The translations under genes and the position numbers were made by a program. A stretch of 64,000 nt of DNA from Hofstenia miamia (Eukaryota > Xenacoelomorpha > Acoela), in NCBI GenBank assembly GCA_004352715.1, contig SCFE01000012.1:321884-385883 (forward strand), written 5' to 3'. Below are positions 1 to 12,154 of this stretch, piece by piece. Below the pieces are notes generated by a model. It worked only from the letters and a program-made list of their open reading frames with translations. It was not told the origin of the DNA and did not search any database. Position 1 is the first letter of the stretch, and each line of letters begins with the position of its first letter.

Positions 1-464
1 ATATAAATGTCAATTTTTATCAACAAAACTACAAAAATTCAGTAACTAATTAATAAAGACTTAATCTTCTTTAATTTTTTTTCAAAATATTTTCAATTTT
101 GAATGACGACTGTAGTTAAAAGCAATTACTGTATTTAGTGCTCCGATATTCAGAATATATAAATTGATTCATGCATCTAGAAAATTAGATAGTCCACAAA
201 ACTGGGGTTTCAGTGCCATACAGTGTGGCATTGGAAAAATAGAATGTAGCATTGGAATAAAAATATGTGACATATTTTAAATATTATTCAATAATTAAAA
301 AATCATAACAATTGTATTGTAAGAAGAAACAAGCTTAAATATGGCAAAATAATCCTAAAATGCAACACAATGTTCCTCTTCATCAGCCTTGTCCTTTCTG
401 TTGTGCTTCCCTGAAAATGCCAGTAAAATATTCTTGCTGTACTCCACTTGATGAGAGAGAGAGG

Positions 465-498
<34 letters not shown>

Positions 499-3400
499 AT
501 GCAATGCGATGACTTATCATTTGAGGAAAACTCTAAAACTTAGTACGAAATCTCAAACATCCTAGTCAAAACAGATAATCTCAGCACAATTTTGTAGATC
601 AGCATGCCATCGTATGATTTATTGATGTTACTCAAAGGCGTTAAGGTTCTCAAGCATTCATCATATTGCAAGCATTCATAAATTAAAATTTCTGACTGTT
701 GAATGAATTCAGTTTGTACTACAGATATATCTTGTGTCAGCATCTTTGATATGTATATGGTTTTGGTGCTCAATTTGAAATCTCACTAAAATAGCCCAAC
801 ATAACTAGTGTGCCTTGCAAATTATCAAAGCTAAATGACATACGCGACTAGCCTTGTCAAAAAAATGTATTCTAAGATAATTGACTTCACTGACTTGTAT
901 ATAGTATACGTTGGTAGTCGCAATCTCCATACACTTTTGACGAGATTGATAAATTATCAGTCAGATACAAAGAATATAATAACTGAGGAGAACATCTCAA
1001 TGGCTATTCTGAATGTGGAATCTACGGATGGTTTAAAATGAATAATGCAATGGAGTATTTTGGCAAGGAAACATTTCGCAAAATTCTGTACAGAATGGAT
1101 ATTCCACAATTATGTTGTATTCTGAAAAGGACAGTAGCTTTCCTTGCCATTTAGAAAGGCATTATGTACAAAGCTGTAGTCAAAAGAATACGCAGGTATA
1201 CGCTTATGCGTTCCACTTAAAATGATTCTCTAGTATATACCAATGAAAAATTATAGAGATTTTATGAATGTACATGTATATGATTTTGAATTGACTATTA
1301 GCTGTACCCACTGTACATTTTACGACTATGCCCTCGATTATGTATTTCAAAATTAGACACGAATTTCAGTTAGAGAAGGATTATTGAGACAAAGAAAGCA
1401 TGTAAGTATTGATTTTTAACTACGGTTGTGTGTGATCTGTGCGCCACTACTTCCAAAGACCTGATCTGGCATTAATTTGTAGTTAATATCTGGTAATTAC
1501 CTAAGAAATTCTTTGAACAATTATAACAAGATTTACCGCTAAGCAAAAATTAAATTGTATATTGCACTGTACAGTGTGCATCCGAATTGGAAACGGTTCC
1601 ACTCGACCGACCGGTTGGGTCGGGTCAGGATTTTTGTCAGCCGGTTGATCGGTGTTAACTTGACCTACTAATTACAACTTTGAACAGATCTGAAGCCCAC
1701 GATTATTTTCTCAGTGCAGTACTGCTAAGATTATGGTGGTGGGTGTTGTGATAAAATATATGTTGCAAACCACCACTGAAATTTGCAAATTCTCCCCATA
1801 CCTAATGCTAAGATAATAATGAGCTCATTGAAGCTAATTCGGAGTTCAGAAAATATTGAGTTACAGTAAAAAGGATTGTCATTATGTATTAGCCCTAATT
1901 CTACTTGAATTTTTTGTAAATCTGATGATTTTCTCAAAACATTTGTAAACGCTTATAGCTCACGAACTAATGAAGATATTTAAAACGACCACTTATAAAT
2001 TGCGCAGGGCATGCCTGAATTGAGTTTACAATTTTTTCTTCAGAAATTTTGGAGGATAGTTGTTGTTGCCATGAGCATTAGACCGCTTCACTATCTGAAT
2101 GTTAAGTATGGTAAGAATATTTACAAAAATCGAATTTCTTGTCTTTAGCACAAACCTTAATCGTTTCTAGGTAGGAACAACCCCAAAAATGCATTCATAT
2201 AAAGGGCTGTGATAAATTTTTTGACTTTATATGGTAATGCTAGTAGAAATAGAGTTAAATCTGAATGTATTAAAATTTGCAATTGCGAAAAAATTGGCAC
2301 AAAAACACTAAAAAAACTTAACAACTTCTCAAGTCAAATTTCTTATTAATGAAAAAAATCATTTAGGACAAAATTTCCGAATTTTAATTATTTTCTGTGA
2401 ACCTAGAATTTTTGCTAATTTGGTTCATTTAAATGGGAAACAAATTTTCATCACATCATTTTCATATACAAAGAATGTTATCTGCAAACAAAATATGTAC
2501 GAACATTTTATTAAATACAATTATATCAAAACAATAAATGTTAAGATAAGCCATCCATAACGGAATGATTTCTATTACAACTAATAAATTGCTAGAAACG
2601 CTGTACAAATACACTCAGAAAAATTCTTTTATTTTTCTATTAAGTCAACTTCTTATTATGAAAATAGAAACTTAATTTTATGTTTTTTAGATATTATTTT
2701 CTCATTTCAAAAATCTTTTTGAATTCAAAAATAATGTATAGGAATAATTTATGCAAAATTAAAGCATAAAATCTCAAAGTCTAAGTATCTATTTATATTC
2801 ATTCAAATAATATATTTGCATATTTAATTAAAAGATCATAGTTTAACTTATAATGCAAGAACATTTAACTCGTACTTAATTAAATGATTTACATGTGTGA
2901 AATTGCCTCCCTGTTTTGGGAGATTATGACTATTGAGTTTATACAACAGAGCTAAAATCACGTACAGCCATTTTCATAAATTATTTATTTTCCGCTATGT
3001 GCATCATTTAATGATATTTTTTCAAGAGTATTATTTTTTATATTTAAACCAGAAATTATTCTCTTATATTAAGATGTAATTTCTCAAGTAATATTTCAAG
3101 AGATTTATAACTCAAGTGTGCTATTTCAAGATGAAATTCCCTTGATTAATTGCATAAAATTTCAAGATATTTTTTTCCTGAATACAAGAGATTTTCTTTT
3201 ATGAGTGTAGAATTCTGCAATAACTACAACAAATATGTTATCAACAATTGAATGAATAAGTTTTTGTAAAAATTTATAAAGAAATGAAAATGCTTTATAT
3301 GATAGAATCGTTCTCAGTTAATTGTTTTGTTCGAAATTCATATTAACAGCTTTTTCAAAGAGTTTGCATTTCCTTAAAATATAACTTAACCTGTTCAGAT

Positions 3401-4969
3401 AGTTATCAAGTAATGTATTAAGCAAGCAATTGAGTACAATACCACAATACCATAGAATATTTAATGAGTAAACCATGTCCGGATTTTTTACACATGTAAT
3501 CCACCTGTTGATCTTCAGAGCTTGCTTTTGGTCAATAGTTGAAGAAAGTCCTTGCTTTGGTATTAGTTTAACTTTTAAAATATTTGTGTAGTTTCTTAAT
3601 TCACTTTGAAATTTCTCTGCAATGCTAGCCTGGATTGAATAATGTAAATTTTCCATAAACAACTATTGCCATAACCAGGTGCAAATCCTTTTAAATATAA
3701 AAGAGCATCATTCAACTGATGCATTCATTTTTAGGGGCACGCAGCAACCATAAATAGAGATATATTTTGGAAATGCCCATATTAAAGATTCACTGACATT
3801 TATTAAATGAGTTAGGATTTCTGTGAAGAGAGTAATATGAATATATTTTTAACAAATGGGCTTTAGCAAAAACAAAATTCAGGCTCGTAATTTTGAGAAA
3901 ATTGGGAAGGATGAAGCATTAGGAACAATGGAAAGCTTGTTTTTTTTAAAAATTCTTTGTGGTTTAAATAAAAATGACGTTATTATCGACTTGTTAATAA
4001 ATTTGCAAATAAAAAGTATGATATAAGGAAAAGATTCTTTGCATCAGATGCAAAATGCAAAATTTTGTTTGGCTGAATTCTTATGGCTGGCATAAAATTC
4101 CGTGTTGTGTACATAACAAATTCATAGTCTAAGCAACGCAACATGTTGTGATGTGTTGTGTTGTGCACACAACACACAACGGTAAAATTATACATTGAGA
4201 ACAGTAAAATCCTATAAATTCAGTGTAACACTTCTGAAATGTTACCCAAATAAATCGAGATTTCTTTTAGTTCATTAAAGTAGAACTAAATGAATATAGA
4301 ACAATTTTACGTTATTTTGCACTTCGCTTAATGCTACTTGGGAAATATTGAAGTAGAATTACATGTATTATTGAAAGGTTTAGGTTTGTCTTCCATTAAG
4401 CAATTTGCTGCTTAAATATCAGATATGACTCATATTCCTCTAAAATATAAATAATCATAACTGTGTACATTACTTTGGAAGATATATTATAAAATAAAGT
4501 TTAGATCCCATCCCTAATCCAAAGATAGAGTTTCTTTGGCAACACATTGTTGAATCAAGATATGCTTATCAGAATTGCTTGTATGGAAAAATAATGGTCG
4601 GAGTTTTAATCGAAGCAATGCCACCATTCCGAGTAGTTGAAGGCAAAACCAAAGTCTTTATCATTCTCTATTATTGAGCAAGAACACACTATTTCTTGAG
4701 GGGATTATTAAGACAAGTTATTGTAACTGATGATATAGCTAAAATTGAAGTTAATACAATTCCACTTATAAAGTAGCATGAATTTATTAAACGGAATGTC
4801 TATGAAACTAAAAATCATATTGAAAATAATAGCACAACCATTATATTTTAAGGACGACTTTCAATCACATCTAGAAGCAATTATTAGTTGAGGTTTGGGA
4901 AAAATTTCTTTTTGCAAAACGATCCGATCTCCATACTTTAAAATATAGAAGCATAAATTGAGTTTTCTA
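1..4969. other. Stretch without a supported gene
   Basis: AT-rich DNA in which I see no convincing exon chain. A (GA)n tract lies at 453-498. The longest open frames are a 114-residue minus-strand frame at 3318-3662 and a 68-residue plus-strand frame at 835-1041. The latter continues in another frame to about 1153 (starting MNNAMEYFGKETFRKILYRM), which could be a decayed transposon or gene remnant. Neither shows a domain I recognise. A GC-rich patch at 1595-1660 (GACCGACCGGTTGGGTCGGG) stands out from its surroundings and resembles sub-terminal pentamer repeats of hAT elements, but I found no paired ends for it. Confidence 0.5.
453..498. repeat. (GA)n microsatellite
   Basis: A nearly pure GA dinucleotide tract with two interruptions (GGGA and GAAA). 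It lies in intergenic sequence with no gene nearby. Confidence 0.9.
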
Positions 4970-4973
4970 TTAA

Positions 4974-5190
4974 CACTAGAAGTACCAAGTGAGTCCAAAT
5001 TGACTCAAATTAAAATTTTGTTTACTTACGTATGCATTCATTAAAAACAACAGCAGGTATATACACCTCCAAAAATATTGATAATCTATTTGAATTTCCA
5101 TAGGTAAATTTTTTTTCATTCTTTTATATAATTTTTTAATTGAAATGCTACATGTAAAATGAATCTCAAGGAGTAATGGTATTTCTAGTG
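4974..5190. mobile_element. piggyBac-type MITE with TTAA target duplication
   Basis: A 217-bp non-autonomous element. It begins CACTAGAAGTACC and ends GGTATTTCTAGTG, which are inverted repeats of each other with one mismatch. It is flanked on both sides by TTAA (4970-4973 and 5191-5194), the duplication made by piggyBac transposases. Just inside the left end is a short palindrome, GAGTC-CAAATT-GACTC. There is no open frame of note, so it would depend on a transposase in trans. The same terminus occurs at 10559 and at 30274. Confidence 0.8.
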
Positions 5191-5374
5191 TTAAGCTTAT
5201 TTGATAAGCTAATCCTAGCCTTTCATTGGTATTAGTTAACGTCTTGGATCCTTCTCAAATCGAGTGGTGGTTGACAACAGTAACTTTTTAACACTTCCTT
5301 GTCAATTTGGTACACGAATCTGATTATGTTCGAAATCTGGCAGTTTTTATTCTTGTACTTGATGTCAATCTCTC

Positions 5375-5930
5375 CTACATACCCACTTTAAGCATGTTGT
5401 TATTTTTTGCATTGAAGCTTAGGAATGATAATACAACTTTTACTTGATCAGAAACTTGACTCAAAGTAGCTTTCCTAGATATAGCAAGCTCTGGAATTCC
5501 AAAAATTTTGATTTCATTCAAGTATGACACATCACATTTATCAAGTTGTACTGTAGAGCTAGCTATTATTGAGGATGGACTTTCCAATTGAAAAAATTTA
5601 TTGTCACTAATTTCAGTGATATTTTCAATAAAGGCTCATTGAGGTAAGCAAAATATTTAATATTCTTAATGGCTTCTTCAAATGATCTCTGAATTACAAC
5701 AAATTTCTGTGCGTCTTCGTTTGAAACATTTTTTTTCGATGCAGTTAGATCAGAAAAATAAAAAGTGCTTATTGTATTGTTCGATAACTTCAATGCATTT
5801 AAGAGAAAAACAGGTACAATTTTTGAATAGATGAATTAAAGCAATACAATTGAAGAGAATCTCAAAATTTTTTACTACACGTGCTACAATTGTAACAACT
5901 GTAAATAGAGTTTGCTCAAGGCTACCTAGC

Positions 5931-5932
<2 letters not shown>
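5375..5932 (-). pseudogene. Possible frameshifted coding remnant
   Basis: Three overlapping minus-strand open frames (5750-5932, 5566-5793 and 5375-5587) follow one another with short overlaps, as expected of one coding region broken by frameshifts. The last frame (starting MESPSSIIASSTVQLDKCDV) has protein-like composition. I recognise no domain, and it could be a decayed transposon protein or chance. An (AAT)n tract begins right at its upstream edge. Confidence 0.2.

Positions 5933-5975
<43 letters not shown>
5931..5975. repeat. (AAT)n microsatellite
   Basis: Fifteen uninterrupted AAT/ATA units. It lies between the possible coding remnant and the hAT-type MITE. Confidence 0.9.
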
Positions 5976-5976
<1 letters not shown>

Positions 5977-6098
5977 GAGCTGTAAATTGAAATTCAATTT
6001 ATGCTAGGCTTAAAAATATTCCCAAAAACTGTTGTCAAATTTTGTTCTGTGGGACTGCTAAATAGCTTCTGAAAAAACCTGAATAATACTCTTAGGAC

Positions 6099-6487
6099 CA
6101 GACTTGTCAACGAGCTGACATTTCCAAGCTCGGCTCGGCTTGGCTCGTTTAAATTTTGTGTAAGTTCGGCTCGGCTCGGTTCGCCAAATCTGCTGCCAAA
6201 TCTTTGAATGAGGCTCGTTTTAGCTAGGTATTTTTTTAAAAATATTGTGCTCAAAGAATTTTTTACATAGCTCTTCCTATTATTTAATAAACATTTCTTA
6301 AATAAGATTATAGGAAAGCCATACTGACTGCAAAAAATAAGAAAAATCTCCGTAATCAAATTAACAAGCAGAACTATAAACTTGCTTTGCCTAAAATAGG
6401 CTCATTTTGGGCTCATTGTATATCAAATACTGTGCTCAAGCTCGGCTCGGCTCGGCTCGTTAGAAGCTCGTCTCGTTGACAAGTCTG
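6099..6487. mobile_element. hAT-type MITE with perfect ends and 8-bp target duplication
   Basis: A 389-bp element starting CAGACTTGTCAACGAG and ending CTCGTTGACAAGTCTG, a perfect 16-bp terminal inverted repeat. Both flanks carry the 8-bp direct repeat CTTAGGAC (6091-6098 and 6488-6495). A CAG start with an 8-bp duplication is the hallmark of the hAT superfamily. Near each end are clusters of the pentamer CTCGG/GGCTC (about 6127-6183 and 6439-6460), probably sub-terminal transposase binding repeats. A minus-strand frame of 121 codons runs through it but reads the pentamers as low-complexity sequence and is not a plausible transposase. Confidence 0.88.
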
Positions 6488-7727
6488 CTTAGGACGTATA
6501 AATTTTCTATTCTGTTGTACCATCCGTCGCCAAATTTTTCATTATTAAACATTTATACATTTTAGTAATATTTATATTTCCAATTCCAGCATATTGAATA
6601 TATTCCCTCTTGTGTTTTGATCATTTGTGGTAGCAAGAATAAATTGATTAAACAATTATTTTTGAAGGCATATATTTTATGAAAAACCAGCCTCTAAGAT
6701 AATAATGCGGGATATAATAATTTTTCGAAATTATTTTTATAACATTCTTTTTGAAATGTCTAAGAAGTAAATGAAATTCCATTGAATAAACTCTCTTGAT
6801 TCTTGCATGAACTAGAATCAGGCTATAGGCCTAGTGTCTCCCTGCTTTTGCTTCTGGTAATATTTGCCTTAAATAGTATTTGAAGCAGCGTCACAGCCAA
6901 GGGTGAGAGATCACCAAGGATTTGTCGTAGTTTATTGAAGCATTCAATAGTGGGATAAATCAATTGAATCGGCGGATGTTCCAAGAAATAACCTGATACA
7001 CATACAATATCAGAATAAAACAAATCTTCAGCTTAACTACGTCTGTTTCTGGTGGTGGTGCCTAAACAAAATATTATTCTTCCACCACCTAATTCACTTT
7101 TTATATTGAAAGCATAACATTGACGGTATTTCGCACGATTGCTATCTTCTGTTAAGCACCTGATATAATGATGGCAAACCTAAAGAAATTACAATGATCA
7201 CAGCTTTTACATAAGGTATTTATGGCAGAACCAAATTTGCCGTTAGTGATTATGATTACTGGCTACATCTTGTTTTCTAGAGCAATTTCTACTTAGTTCT
7301 AACAGAATTATGAAGCATTAGTAAGCTGTTTTCAAAGTTGGGCATAGGGTACTCGACTCTAACCGACCCTTTGTCGGGTATCGGGCTGGGTTAGAGCATA
7401 ATAACTTGCATTTCGGTCCTGTTTGATACACTCAGATAGCAGGCTAAGTCGGGTAATTGTCGCTTAGCATAATATGGAGAAAATGCAATATTTTGAATTT
7501 ATTTATGAGTATTTTGGTTTCTTTGAGTCGGCTGAGGTTGAGAAAGTGAATTGAGAGTCGGATACAGTTCTTTTATTGAATGCCCATTACTGCCTTTGTT
7601 CTTATCTTACAACGAGCTTTTATGCGTTATGTATTGGTTTAAATTAATACAAAAATCAAATAAATTTATTTATTGAAATAGAGCATTCTATTTGTAACTC
7701 CCTGCTTTTGTTTCTGTTCATATTCAC

Positions 7728-7731
<4 letters not shown>

Positions 7732-7767
<36 letters not shown>
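7732..7767. repeat. (AT)n microsatellite
   Basis: Uninterrupted AT dinucleotides immediately before the CTCACTA-unit array. Confidence 0.9.
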
Positions 7768-7769
<2 letters not shown>

Positions 7770-8529
7770 CAGATTTATATACAATCAAATCTCACTACTA
7801 TGTCACCCCGCTATTATGCCACTCTCACTATTATGCCACTTTTTTCAGTCCTGACAATAATATACCTGATGTTACAAACTCTCATTACTATGTCACTCTC
7901 ACTACTATGCATTTAATATATGTTAAAATTGCATGCATTTAATGTTTTGATTACTTTTATCCTTTATATCACTAGGATTGTTTAATATCCATCCTAATAA
8001 TACATTTATAAATGTTTCAACTGGCTAGCACTCAAATATGATTGTTAAAAGTGTGGAAAGTAATTTTTAATATTAATATCACCATTTTTTAAGATTGCAG
8101 AGCTAAAAATCATGGTAGTGTAATGAATGTCACTTTAGTGGCAATAATTTGTTGTTTTGGTGCAATCCTGTCATCAAAATATTTTTAACAATTTTGTCAA
8201 TCTAAATTCACGCACCTTCTAAAAATGAGAACCAGTGGCGTCAAACCAGGAGACTAGGGGGACTTAAGCCCTCTGTTTTTGAAAACCAAGCTAGTTGGAA
8301 GTAATTGCATTCATTTTTTGTATATTGTGAGACTAATTATTAGGCAATTATTACTATAGTCACATTACTTTTGAAAAAATCCAAATTTCCAAATGGGATT
8401 TCAAATTAATAAGTCACAGTAATAGTGTCTATCAATGGTTACAATAAATATGCATGTTTTAGGTATTCTTTTTTTAAACAAGTAAAACCATTTACTTACC
8501 AATTGTTTTGGCAAAAGTAGATAAGACTA

Positions 8530-8549
8530 GTAAAATATTCAAAATAAGN

Positions 8550-8580
<31 letters not shown>
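8530..8580. repeat. (TA)n microsatellite at a single-N join
   Basis: A TA dinucleotide run preceded by one undetermined base at 8529. The run length is probably not reliable. Confidence 0.85.
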
Positions 8581-8582
<2 letters not shown>

Positions 8583-9943
8583 AGTGCACCCCCCCTCCCC
8601 TGTCACTAAACAACCAAAATTTCAAGAAAAACATTCAATTGACATTTCAGAAAATGAAGTTTAGTAGACATCATCACTAAAAATATCGTATTTCCTCAAT
8701 ATAGCAAATATAGTTCCAGTTTGTATCATGCTAAGATTTAGCCTTGCAACTAATGAATTCAAATCCTTTTGAGAATAATAAAGATCTTGAGAATTTGTGT
8801 TAGAAAAACTTGGATCACTTGTTCCTTGAAATTTTTTTAGGTTAGACTTGCGTACTTTAACATCAGGACATTTAAGTATTGAAGATAAATGCTGTAAGGT
8901 ACAGGTTCACAAGATCAGTTGATAGAAGATTATACGAGAAAACCCCTTCTTCAAAGACAAAAATAGCAGTCACTATTGTGGTTTCTTAATTCATGCTAAA
9001 CATGAAGAACAGAAAACGAGAAAGATTGGTGATTTTCAACAAGCCAGGACTTTAACATAGTATGGCAACTGGAATATTTTACTTGGGTGTCAAGATCCAG
9101 TACCCAAAAACATTTAATATGTTTCAGAATATTTCATTTGCCTAAACCCTATATTTGTAATGGGTTGATTTTCAGAATATAATATCAAACAGAATGAGTT
9201 CATTCAAGTTTTTCATTTATAAAGGGCTGTTATTTGCAGAGAAGGCACGAATAATGTTGTCATATGCACAGAGCATAGTCGTTATGTAATATACAATGTG
9301 CATGAAGGTATGTCAATAATATTTTTTCCCATCCTGATACCCAATGTGACTAGTCACGACAGTTAAACTGAGTATAATGAGTTATTGTTGGAAAGAAATA
9401 GCAGAGAAGGTATAATTTCAATGGTCCATTGCGTACATAGTCCTAAACATTACCTGAACAAAGTAATGATATGCAGGCTTTCTAAAAACTAGAAGAGAAA
9501 TTACTCAAAATGTATGGTTTTGCATGCAAAATGACATTCAAATTCGTAATTCTGGCTCCAAAATTGATTGAAATCAGTGAAAAAATTTAATCAACTAAAT
9601 TTTATGTCACATTGTTATTGTAGGCACTGAGGATCATGATTTTCCGTAGGAGTATCTAGTTTGACTAAAAAATAGCTGTCACTGTTTCACTAACTGAAAT
9701 ATATAATTGTTAGAGGCCCTTTAAAAGAGGCAATGGCATTACATAGGTGAAAAATGATGTTAGGAATATGGAGCTAGACTTCAACATTGGCAAATAGTAA
9801 TTTTACAGATTCTATATATGTTGGCTTTCAAAAATGTTAATGACTTGTGTCTGTTTATCAAAATTGTTATAGTGCCTTTCCAAAAATCTGTTCTATTTCA
9901 CTGATTTTCTCAGCCACATTAGTAGTAATGAATACACCGGTTG

Positions 9944-10386
9944 TATATATGCAGTTTTCTCAAAGTGATCATTTTTAATAACTTTTTACATTTTTTTATT
10001 GATTTTGATAAGAAAAAAGGCGTTTTTTGAAATTCAGGATTTTACAGCTAAGGGTAAAAAAACTGAAGCCATACCCATACAAAAATTATTCGATTATACC
10101 CCATTTTAAACTATGCATCTATATGTTTTAGAGAAATTTTTTGCATTTTTTATAAAATCTACATTTTCCGGAGATCCTAAATATTTTCAAAACCACTTGT
10201 TGTTCAGAATTTGTACATGAAATTCAGTGTTTCTACTTTTAATTACACCCTATTTCTTAAGCAAAACATAAAACCCCTGGCTGTAAGATCCTGAATTTCT
10301 AAAAAACGACTGTTTTCATAACAAAATCAATAGAAAAGGGTAAAAAGTAATTAAAAAATGATCACTTTGAGAAAACTGCATATATA
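9944..10386. mobile_element. Palindromic MITE with long terminal inverted repeats
   Basis: The outer roughly 110 bases on each side are inverted repeats. The left arm starts near 9944 with TATATATGCAGTTTTCTCAA, and the right arm is its reverse complement ending near 10386 (TTGAGAAAACTGCATATATA). The arms differ by scattered substitutions and short indels. The centre, about 10070-10260, is not inverted. No coding sequence is visible. The TA-rich edges would fit a TA target site, but the exact boundary is ambiguous because of them. Family assignment is open. Confidence 0.7.
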
Positions 10387-10558
10387 ACTTGTCAGACTGA
10401 TGGGGTAAGCATTTCTGAAATATTCAGTATTTACACGTGTACATAAGTTTTTACTATTTTTTCATATGAAGATTGAAAGTAACAATTATTTACTTCACTG
10501 CTGGATAAATATGTTAATAATGTATTAAAGATCATTTACTATCTATAGTTCATCTTAA

Positions 10559-10588
10559 CACTAGAAGCAATAGCATTTGCTATTGCCT
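10559..10588. mobile_element. Solitary piggyBac-like end
   Basis: TTAA at 10555-10558 is followed by CACTAGAAGC, the same terminus as the MITE at 4974, and then by the perfect palindrome GCAATAGC-ATTT-GCTATTGC. I found no matching right end in the following 1.5 kb. It may be a truncated or internally diverged copy. Confidence 0.5.
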
Positions 10589-10589
10589 A

Positions 10590-11495
10590 TGCCTAAGCAT
10601 TTCAATCTAGTTTCAATTGACCCATTTGGATTGAAAAATTGTTATTGTTATTTTTTGGAAAGTGTCCTGTATACATAAAAAATCAATGAATTTGTCTATA
10701 TAATATTGTATTATATACTATAACAAATATATATGTATAAATTCGATCATTGATCATCAAATTTAATTTCAGAAAACTTCTTTTGAAACAAGGACTACTG
10801 TAAAGTTTTAGTTCTTTGTATGTTTATCCAAATACTTAAAATTATAAATCAAGTATCAATGTGGTAAATGCTTCATTTTTTGACAAAATGTATCTAAATT
10901 TGTCAAGATTAAATTTAAATCCTACTTCATCTTTGATTTGCTACTATTCATTTTCGTTTCTGAATTTGGCAAAGTAACATTATTTTTGAAAATACGTATG
11001 TTAATTCAAAGATCCAATCAAAATGCAAGTAAATGAGGATTGGATAATATTTTTATAAATACTAGCATATTGTGCATTGCTTAAATGCTTTAACACAATT
11101 CAGTAAGTAAGTCGTTTCAATTTAATCGTATACCACGTCCCAAAAAAGCGCTATGACATTTGAATTTGCTTATTGAGCATAAATTTAATATTTTTAAATT
11201 TATATGCTTTTTTGAATACTTAATAAAAATAAAGTACTGCAATTTGAAAAATAAATTCAACTTTGTAGTTTTGTTATGCCTAAAAACTATTTTCTATAAC
11301 CATAAATTATATCTGTTGGTTAAATATATTAACTAGCGCTAAACTCGCACCTTTCAAACTGAAAAAAATGAGCATTACTAGTTATTTGATCAATTTTGTC
11401 TCCTTTATTATTATTGTAATAAATGCATTAAATTTATATGAAATGTAGTGATGACATTCACTGATTTAGGGCAATTCAGTAAGTATGTTGTTTCA

Positions 11496-11532
<37 letters not shown>

Positions 11533-12154
11533 GTTATTAAACGATCAGCAAAACTAATTTCAATTTTATTAATAACTTCACCTCTTTAAAGGTCTTATAT
11601 ATGCATCACCAAATATTGTTCTATATATGATAAATATTTCTCGTGGTTATAAGGATGTGGATAAAGGGGAAGATACCCAGTCAAACTTGTGTGTCAAACT
11701 TAATAACATAATTGTATTATATTATTGGGCTAGCATTCTAACCCCAGAAATATAGTAATAAATTTGCATCTGTAGATAAAAATTTGTGAAATTTTTTATA
11801 CATATATATGAAAGGACTAAGAAATGTACTTAATGATTACAATTTTTAAATGAATAACCCAAACATTCTATAGCTATATTATGACTAATCAATTTTTAGA
11901 TGACAAATATGTTATATTTGAAAAAAAGGTAGATTGATATTTGTTATGATAACTATTATCGTATTATTTTGCAATATATTTTTAAAATAAACTAATTTTA
12001 GAAAATCTGATTTCATATGAGTAGAATATATTGCATAATTTCACTTATTGTTTTATAGGAAATCATTTAGATATTCAAACATTTTTCATTATTGTATAAT
12101 ATTATGAGAAAATTAACTTGCAATTTATTTTGTTAGCCATTTGAATGGACAGAA
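10590..12154. other. Upstream region of the GPCR gene, no gene seen
   Basis: AT-rich DNA with a (TA)n run at 11501-11529. I see no exon or promoter motif that can be trusted in sequence of this composition. Any 5' untranslated exon of the downstream receptor gene should lie here. Confidence 0.4.

Larger units (their letters stand above)
6496..9943. other. Stretch without a supported gene
   Basis: AT-rich intergenic DNA. It holds (AT)n tracts at 7732-7767 and 8530-8580, a short array of CTCACTA(C/T)TATGTCA-like units at 7785-7916, and a GC-rich patch at 7345-7400 (GGGTACTCGACTCTAACCGA) that resembles a degraded hAT end. At 8233 the sequence CAGTGGCGTCAAACCAGG looks like the left end of another hAT-type MITE, but no matching right end was found. 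The short open frame at 6823-7023 (-) has no recognisable domain. Confidence 0.5.

Noticed and set aside
8233-8600. A further hAT MITE starting CAGTGGCGTCAAACCAGG
   Set aside because: The left end looks right, but neither a matching right end nor an 8-bp duplication could be found before or after the (TA)n tract.
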